In this document: positions 57,660 through 64,000 of the stretch, piece by piece
Position numbering within the stretch: the first letter of the stretch is position 1
Layout of the letters: each line of letters opens with the position of its first letter
Source: Pyrenochaeta sp. MPI-SDFR-AT-0127
Lineage: Eukaryota > Ascomycota > Dothideomycetes > Pleosporales > Cucurbitariaceae
Direction of reading: 5' to 3'
Assembly: GCA_020747015.1 (NCBI GenBank)
Contig: JAGTJM010000031.1
Location: 62,001 to 126,000 of the forward strand
Length of the DNA: 64,000 bases
Notes under the pieces: generated by a model
Seen by the model: the letters and a program-made list of their open reading frames with translations, nothing else
The model's database searches: none
What the model was told of the DNA's origin: nothing
Position numbers and translations under genes: made by a program

Positions 57660-58638
57660 AAGTCCTGTTATTTGGCTTCTAGGTCAGAATATCATTCTTG
57701 CAAGAGCCGGTGAATCACGTGCAAGACTTTCAGCAAGGCCTACAAAGTTCTGCATCTCCAAGTCAGATGTTGTACGAAGCTCCTCCAATCATTCATTAGA
57801 GAGCAAGTCAACATAGGCTTCGCCGATCCATTGATAAACTTTGTTGCCGGTAATGTGTACTTCCCGCAGTAACACAGGTGCATTGCAAACCAGTAGAACG
57901 CAGACCCAATTCCCCTTGCACCAGTGCAAGGCCCTGCCAAACACGACCCGCTCTGACTTGGCTATTGCCGATGGAAATGTCGTAAGGGAAATGGTGCCAA
58001 AAGATGAAGGGACTCCTATTCCATATTCGGTTCATGATCGTAAGCAGCGAATTGTAGTATTGCTCAGGCTCCACGCTGCCTGCAACGTTGCATAGCATGC
58101 CGACACTTTGCGTAATCATGCCTGTAGTCCAGAAAAATTGAAAATTGTCGAGGTCCGAATATCGAGTCTCCATTGTGCTGTCTTGAGTGAGTGCATCGAA
58201 CTCGGTGTGCGAAACACAGAAGCGCTCTGGAGCAACACACCCAAACAAAGTGTGCAACTCGAGCAACGGGAGAACCGGTAATCGTAAGAGATCCAGACGA
58301 GTTGAAAGTCTAAAATAGCTTGGGTACATTGTCCATACGCTTGCTCGTCGACGATTCCAGTATGGTGCACCAACGATGTCCCAGTTGGTGCTTGCTGGCT
58401 CCAATCTGGCGTCTAACTAGATAACCTTGCCTTTTCGGCCAGATTCGTCCTCAAGAGCACTAGGTTCGCGTTGCACGGAGCAGATGGCATGTAGATAGTC
58501 AGTCTTCTCGGCGATGGCCCTTGTTGCATCTCTAGAGACCTCATCGACCGGTATGGATCTTAGCGCTGCAGGCAAAGGCAGCTTGTTGAAACAATCCAAA
58601 ACCTGTCCCAATAGACATTTTTCTCTGATCGAGGTCAC
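57660..58638 (-). pseudogene. Decayed gene upstream of the NLR, family not recognised
   Basis: On the minus strand a single frame is protein-like from about 58638 to about 57900, interrupted by one TAG at 58417-58419. Before the stop it reads like a helical protein (CFNKLPLPAALRSIPVDEVS); after it there are NWDIVGAPYWNRRRASVW and NRIWNRSPFIFWHHFPYDIS. Coherent sequence then continues in another frame near 57880 (EVHITGNKVYQW), has a TGA near 57797 and runs on to about 57720. No ATG opens the first segment. Two stops and one frame change point to a relic; splicing could explain some of it. The tail resembles the end of HET-domain proteins only weakly. Confidence 0.4.
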
Positions 58639-60387
58639 GACAAAATACGACTCTAAACTGCTCTAGTGTGAAACTCTCCAAAAATCATTCGTAGTCGTTG
58701 TCGTGCTCTGCTACCACATAGAGAAGGCTCACCGCCAGTTCTGTATACTTTTCCTTGCTAGGCCCAACTAGACAACAATCTTGGATGTGATTTTGCACAA
58801 ATAGCTCAAACGTCGAACTTGGGAAGTTACGCTCCAAACCATCCGTTTAATGGACACTTAACGCATCGGAACCCAACGGCGCACTTTTCACTCTCTGTCC
58901 AGAGTACAGATTCGTAGTCACGTTGAAACATTCCCCCCATTGAGAAGGATCATGGATGTTACATCCCGACCACCCCAGACACAAGACATTGCACCGAACT
59001 CACCCATCACCTTCCAAATCATGATCAAATAGAGTAGTACCAAACAAGACCATGTTGCCTACTACCCCTTCTGAACACGGAGCCAACGGACGCCCTAAGC
59101 AGCCAAGACTAAGCGGTGCATAAAGCTTTGCGTGAAAAACAGGGTTCGTGGATGTAAAGGACGCTGAAACGCGTTCCATCACTAGCTAACAGTACCCAGT
59201 TTCTTGACTTGTAAATCAGTGAAAAGTGGGTTAAAAATGTAAAAAAAAAAAAAAAAAGGTTGCTATTGATAGCTTGCTGGGGGAAGATTCGTGGAATACT
59301 AGCAGCAGTTGAAACAGAGAAGCTTAGGGCTTACGATTGTGTTGCGATACGAGGGCTGAAGGGGCTTGTTGGCCAACCATGTTGAGCCACGCTGCGGCGC
59401 TTACGGGATGTTGAAGTTTTTGAGGGAATTGCCGCAGTTGCTGGTTCAGCGAGGGAATACAGGTGAATGGTGGATGGATGAGGGGGATGAAACGTGATGG
59501 TGGGGGAATGAGTAGAGAAAGGATGGAGAGACACGATAGAGAAACAATACAAAGTACAGTTTAGCTTGAGTAGTGTGAGACAATGAAAGCCCATGTAAAT
59601 GCTTAGAATCAACAGTGGTCCAAGCCTGCTCCACCATGGTTCAGTCAAGACAATTGTAGATATGGAATTGTTCCAGCACCAAACCACATCATTCATCCGA
59701 AACTCCGATCACTATCCACCTCAGCTTACATCATTACGTCCTGAACCAAGCCACTTTACCAACCAGCGAGAAACATCACGCACCTACATCTGCTCACGCT
59801 TCTAGGCCAGCGCCACAACCCAACAGCTCGCAAGCCATCGGCCCGGCCGTCATCGGCTCAGGGCCGGCTCAGTATGCAGACGACAAACCATATGCACGCA
59901 ACATCACTATGGGCAGCAAATATGGAAAAATCCAGCGGGTGAAACAAGAAAAAGGACGCCACACCGGGGGTCAGGGGGACCAATATCGGTTTCCGGGGGA
60001 ATAGGTAGGTAGGGATTTATATTGCGGCGCAGAAGCTGTTGTGCCACTCGTGATGCGAAAGGCGGGGTGGTCAGAGCGTTGTTATGTGTATGAAGTTTGT
60101 ATACGCGGGCGGGGGGAGGCTTGATTGTGAGTTTGTTATTGGTCTGTGCGTTGTTAGTGTCGTGTGCGCGCTGCTCCTGCTGTCCGGCTGGGCTTTCCGC
60201 GGACTGGAGCGCTCCGGGGTCCATGCGCTCAGGGCCCGTTGGTTCCGGAAGGGGCGTAGGGCCGCCCTGTGGTATCGTTGATGTCACGACGACGCGTTGA
60301 AGGGAAAGTTCGACACATTGTGTGCCACGATCGAAGGCTAGTTGGTGTCGATTAAGCTGCTAAATGGGGCCTTTTTCGATGATGTAG
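58639..60387. other. Gene-poor region
   Basis: Contains a 17-bp poly-A tract at 59241-59257 and A/T-rich DNA. A minus-strand ORF ending at 59907 (Pro/Thr-rich, about 125 codons) lacks an ATG near its start and is not called. Confidence 0.45.
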
Positions 60388-61227
60388 ATGATTGCTAGTG
60401 GCTGGGAGGATCGCTTGTGGGATTGGAGCTTGCGCAGGTACTGTACGTCAGTCGGAGAGGGAGCTGGGGTACATAAAAGGGTGTCTCGGACGGTGGAATG
60501 GAGGAGGAAATGTATCGTGCTATTCGACCTAGAAGGTTACAATCAGTCCCTGGTATCTCACTTTGTGCATCGATTTCTAGGACTGTCTTTGTACATTCTT
60601 CCTCGCGTACCCTTACTTCCAGTATGCCTTCCAGAAGAGAAGACAAGCAGACAACTTCGAAGAAAGTTCGAAGAAAGCAAGGATGAAAACGAGCACAGCC
60701 TGAACACAAAAGAATCCAGAAAGAGCGCGAATAAAGGCGGTGAGAGTAATGGGTCAAATGACAAGCAGAAAGACTATAAGAATGCCACAGACTGTACTGA
60801 GCACTGGGATGACCCCAAGAACTTGGAGCGAAATCAGAAATTGTTCAAGAAGTTTCAAGAGCAAAACAGAGCCCATGGTGCTTCGGAGGATCAACACACC
60901 GACGACTCTGCAGGCGGACAGAAACGTGGGCGGGGTGCAAATGCGACGAGTACGTCCAACAAAAAGCAAAAGCGCAATCCAGGAGAGCAAGATAAGCCAG
61001 TTGGGGCAGCAGGTGACAAAACGCGGGTTCCCAAGAAGGGCCAGAAAGTCCAGTGGCACTCTCTCCCTGGATACGTCGATGGCGAGGTGATTGAAGTGGT
61101 GTATGAAGAGAAGAAGGTGGATGGGAAGACGGTCAAAGCTAGCAAGGAAGATCCTCGAATCGTGCTCAAAAGTGCGTCGTCAGGGAAAGTTTGTGTACAT
61201 AAGCCCGAGGTTGTATACTTTGACTAG
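60388..61227 (+). CDS. Hva1-TUDOR (DUF2945)-like protein, 5' end uncertain
   Basis: The 3' half of this ORF is convincing: a hydrophilic Lys/Glu/Asn-rich region, a basic stretch (KKQKR), then a C-terminal domain of about 65 residues reading VPKKGQKVQWHSLPGYVDGE and ending in KVCVHKPEVVYFD. This pattern (KG-x2-V-x-W, G-x-V, K-x5-DPR, V-x-KPE) fits the small TUDOR-like domain called hypervirulence-associated or Hva1. The first 75 codons from the ATG at 60388 look non-coding, and a more protein-like start (ATG 60624, PSRREDKQTTSKK) lies in another frame, so a frameshift or undetected intron near 60680 is likely. Function in fungi is unknown. Confidence 0.5.
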   Translation: MIASGWEDRLWDWSLRRYCTSVGEGAGVHKRVSRTVEWRRKCIVLFDLEGYNQSLVSHFVHRFLGLSLYILPRVPLLPVCLPEEKTSRQLRRKFEESKDENEHSLNTKESRKSANKGGESNGSNDKQKDYKNATDCTEHWDDPKNLERNQKLFKKFQEQNRAHGASEDQHTDDSAGGQKRGRGANATSTSNKKQKRNPGEQDKPVGAAGDKTRVPKKGQKVQWHSLPGYVDGEVIEVVYEEKKVDGKTVKASKEDPRIVLKSASSGKVCVHKPEVVYFD

Positions 61228-62404
61228 CGGTGGCCCTGCTGGTGGCTGTACCCTCGTCCAGGTATCGCAGCAGTTCGGGGTCGGTTCTTGCACCAATCTT
61301 CCTTTCGGACCTTCTGAAGTAACGTCTATCTTGGGAACCTACCATGAGCCGTGGCACCGAACGGAAGGTTCGTCATATTTACAACGAAGATGATACGGAA
61401 GTGTCACGCTTCTCGCACGTCTGTATGGTCCGCATGTACAGGCCGGCAGCCAGCGCGCCATACATTGATAGCGTCCAGTGGAGCCATGGTGGTGTGAACG
61501 GAGGCACGTGGTTCCGAAGAGGAGTTTCGATAGCAAACACCCACTCAACGGATTCAGTGTGTCTTTCTGGGGTGGCGACTATCCGCTAAGGCAGGGCTGG
61601 TCGTCTGATGATGGTAGTTGAACCGTATCCGGCTATACAATGCACAAGAGGGCGCTAGGTGCAGCATACCCGTCGCTGCCTGGTCGAACTTGCTATAGAA
61701 ATGTTAATGAGTATAATAGTGTAATAATAGGTGTAGAAACAAAGGACAGCCAGGAGTTGCTCGCTCTACAATCTATCTGATACCTTGCCATTGCGCATCA
61801 ACGAGGCCATGAACTTGGATGCCCAAGAAAAACCCAAGGCAGATGGTCACAGACCATGACGAAGCTGGGCAGGGGAGGAGTACCCGCCGTCATCGACTGG
61901 AGTCGCAAGCGGATGCGCGAAGGTGTTCCCCAGGATTGGCATCGAATGGGAATGGGCCGGGGCGGGCTAGCTGAAGACGGTGCAGCCCCACACGGTGGAA
62001 CGGTGAGATAGGATGACCGCAGAGCAGCCCGTCTGAGGTGCAGCCATAGCGGGGTCTGGGCTCTTGGAGAGAGCGCGAGGAAGCAGCGACGCTGCATGGG
62101 CGGCATGTGCAATTGGACTCGAGGCAGGTGCGATTGGGTCAATGGCAGGCGCGATCTGCACGTCGCTGTGAGGTTTGTGCTCTTGCGCGAGGGTCTAGTC
62201 GGCGCTGCAGGTCCTGGGCTATGCTGCTCCTGTTTAGAGGAGCAAGAGAGAGCACATTGTTGTCGTGAGGGCTATTAACCCAGTCGTGTCGTGCAACGTT
62301 CAACAGTTTGGCGTACGAGGGGCAACCGTCATCATGGCATTGCTCGCCTGACGGTGGCGTGAACATGTGTTTGTCCTGAGGAGAAGTGAAGCCTTGCCTG
62401 CCCC

Positions 62405-62428
62405 TGTTGTTGTTGTTGTTGTTGTTGT
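62405..62428. repeat. TGT trinucleotide microsatellite
   Basis: About eight uninterrupted TGT/GTT units. Confidence 0.9.
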
Positions 62429-63288
62429 GAGGCAGCAAATTCCATTCATGAGGACCCTCGAGCATATTTTGGTAGCGAGAGAGAGTCTGACAGTAAGCGT
62501 CGTCGCGACTCCTCGTCGGCGTGGTTTCACGTTGCTGAGCTGCCTTCCCCCCCCAACCCGCGCCTGTGGTTCGTCTCCTGTCGTCCAAGCTGACAAGAGA
62601 CATGGGCAAGACTCTTTGACGGGTTAGACAGCGAGACGGGCAGGGCAGAGCAGCCGTCAAGAAACACCATGTCATGTGTGTGGGCCAGGGATTTTGGCAG
62701 GCAAGCAAGCAGCCCATGCATTGGAGCGGTCAGCGTTCGGCAGCGAGTGCGGCGACGGTGGACGACTGACGAGTTGGCCCGGCATTGGGCAACATGGCAA
62801 TCAATTCCGCGCTGCAGGGCCAAATTGTAGACCTCACCACCAGAGAGTGGGATGAAACACGCAGGAATGAAGTGCGAGGAGCAGCCGTTGTTTTGGCTGC
62901 CGGGGGGCTGCGCGCGGTCATCAATCGGCGGGGGGCGCTCGGAGCAGCAGGCGAGCCCGTCGCAACGGTGCAAGGCAGCATCACCCACCCACCGACGGCC
63001 GCTTTGCACGGCTGTTTTCCGTGTGACTCTCGCTCGACGCGTGTGGGGATTGCTGCCAGTTGCATAGCGTGCTCCAAGACGCAGCTCTCCGGCCTGCAGA
63101 ACGCCGGCCTGAGGTCACGCTGCCCGTTTGTCTTTCTCCTTGCGCTCCTGGTGCCGGCCTGAGACTGGTCCACGTCCAACCCATTCGCGACCTTTTGCAT
63201 CTGTGCCCCTCTCTTTACTGCCCTTTACCCTCATCGTCGCCAAAAATTGTATGCTCAGCAACAAATCTGTCGCCGTGCACCTCCTCAA

Positions 63289-63306
63289 CCACCACCACCA
63301 CCACCA
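63289..63306. repeat. CCA trinucleotide microsatellite
   Basis: About six units of CCA in the presumed leader of the downstream gene. Confidence 0.85.
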
Positions 63307-63662
63307 CACTGCTGTCCACCACCGCCCTACGCTCATTTACACCCTTCAATCGTTCCCGCTGCATCCCAATGCTGCTGCTGTAGGCGTGTCCCGCGGCGGC
63401 TTCGCCCATCGTCTGCTCCCGAGGCCCTCCCTCCTCGCCACAAGCAACAGCACCGCACAGCACCGCGCCCACCACCACCACACCCCCTCGACGCGTTCGC
63501 TGCCTGCCTCTTCTGCAACGCCATTCACTTTCACCATGGTCTTGGGCACTGTCTGCATATAGCCAACAGTTACCGCCCCTCGGGCGGAAGCCCTTATTCC
63601 CGCCGCTCGACGGTCCCCACCAAGGCCAGCATAGTGGCAGCGAACGCATACCCACCCCAGCA

Positions 63663-64000
63663 ATGGCTGACGAGACAAAGCCGACGACGCTGCTTCCGCC
63701 AGCTGTCACGGCCCTGAAGCATGAGGCTGCCGGCTCCATTGGTCACCGCGTCAACATGGAGCGCACCGTCAGCCAAGATATGCGCGACGAGCGCGACGAT
63801 CTCAAGGAGGCAGCTGAGCACAGCTTGAACATCATCATGGACGTCGACCTCGAGGGCAAGATCCGCTATGTTACTCCCTCGTGGAAGGACGTAGTCGGCT
63901 CGCTGCCCGAGGAGGTCATTGGCAAGCCCGTCCTAGACATCATACACGGGGGCGCCGACACCTTTGCCGAGACCATCGAGTCGGTTAGGAAATACGATTC
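63663..64000 (+). CDS. RIM15: Rim15-like PAS-domain serine/threonine kinase, 5' part only
   Basis: The ATG at 63663 opens a frame that runs to the end of the window (112 codons and two bases), so the gene is cut by the boundary. The visible N-terminus contains SQDMRDERDDLKEAAEHSLN followed by a PAS-like segment with IIMDVDLEGKIRYVTPSWKD and EEVIGKPVLDIIHGG. This matches the N-terminal PAS region of Rim15/Cek1-type kinases, which integrate nutrient signals (TORC1, PKA, Sch9) and promote entry into quiescence. The kinase domain itself lies outside, so the family call rests on the N-terminal pattern only. Codon use is C/G-rich as in housekeeping genes. Confidence 0.75.
   Translation, partial: MADETKPTTLLPPAVTALKHEAAGSIGHRVNMERTVSQDMRDERDDLKEAAEHSLNIIMDVDLEGKIRYVTPSWKDVVGSLPEEVIGKPVLDIIHGGADTFAETIESVRKYD

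Larger units (their letters stand above)
61228..63662. other. Long upstream region of the Rim15-like gene
   Basis: No gene supported; overlapping ORFs on both strands derive from G/C-rich and simple-repeat DNA. It holds a TGT/GTT trinucleotide repeat (62405-62428) and a CCA repeat (63289-63306), and a C-rich, probably transcribed leader from 63130 onward. Confidence 0.5.

Noticed and set aside
63128..63739. Overlapping 107-174-codon ORFs on both strands
   Set aside because: Derived from the C-rich, CCA-repeat leader; none continues into the Rim15-like frame.
1..64000. Transposons, long terminal repeats, CRISPR arrays, rRNA genes
   Set aside because: No terminal repeats, transposase/reverse-transcriptase motifs, spaced direct repeats or rRNA signatures were seen on either strand.

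Overview
The window looks like nuclear DNA of a filamentous ascomycete, most likely a Dothideomycete of the Pleosporales type. This rests on many short (about 45-60 nt) GT-AG introns with CTAAC/CTGAC branch points, a HET-domain gene, a NACHT-type NLR, a DUF3632 gene, secreted effector-like genes, and fungal housekeeping genes (PCNA, EMC6, Yos9, Rad53, Rim15). The species is not identified. Exon joins were worked out by hand; unless stated otherwise, each proposed CDS sums to a whole number of codons.

Layout. Bases 1-14,900 are gene-sparse and accessory-like: a calcineurin A paralogue with damaged catalytic motifs, a HET protein, a small Cys-rich protein, a secreted RNase T1-like protein, a DUF3632 protein, a 98-residue Cys-rich secreted protein, a decayed ORF, and an F-box/SMI1-like protein. 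From 16,300 to 18,000 there is a hexose transporter behind an unusually long (4.5 kb) upstream gap. From 22,500 to 24,200 there is an aminoglycoside-phosphotransferase-like gene broken by one stop codon. From 24,600 to 35,000 there is a dense core block: dUTPase, pyridoxal kinase, PCNA, EMC6, a helical-repeat protein and a vezatin/Inp2-like protein. From 35,000 to 44,800 the density drops again, with two C2H2 zinc-finger genes in the same orientation. From 44,800 to 50,300 lie Yos9 and a Rad53/CHK2 kinase. From 50,300 to 58,700 there is an accessory block with an intact NACHT NLR carrying six 31-residue repeats and, upstream of it, a decayed gene. The right end holds a Hva1-TUDOR-like ORF and the 5' end of a Rim15-like PAS kinase that runs off the window.

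Functional links. dUTPase and PCNA lie 3 kb apart and both have clusters of MCB/MBF-type ACGCG elements upstream, as expected for G1/S-controlled DNA-synthesis genes; Rad53 is a checkpoint kinase of the same process. HET and NLR genes belong to fungal non-self recognition. The RNase T1-like and Cys-rich secreted proteins are effector candidates. The most unusual item is the calcineurin A paralogue: its gene structure, calcineurin-B-binding helix, calmodulin-binding helix and autoinhibitory segment appear intact, while two of its metal-binding/catalytic motifs are substituted.
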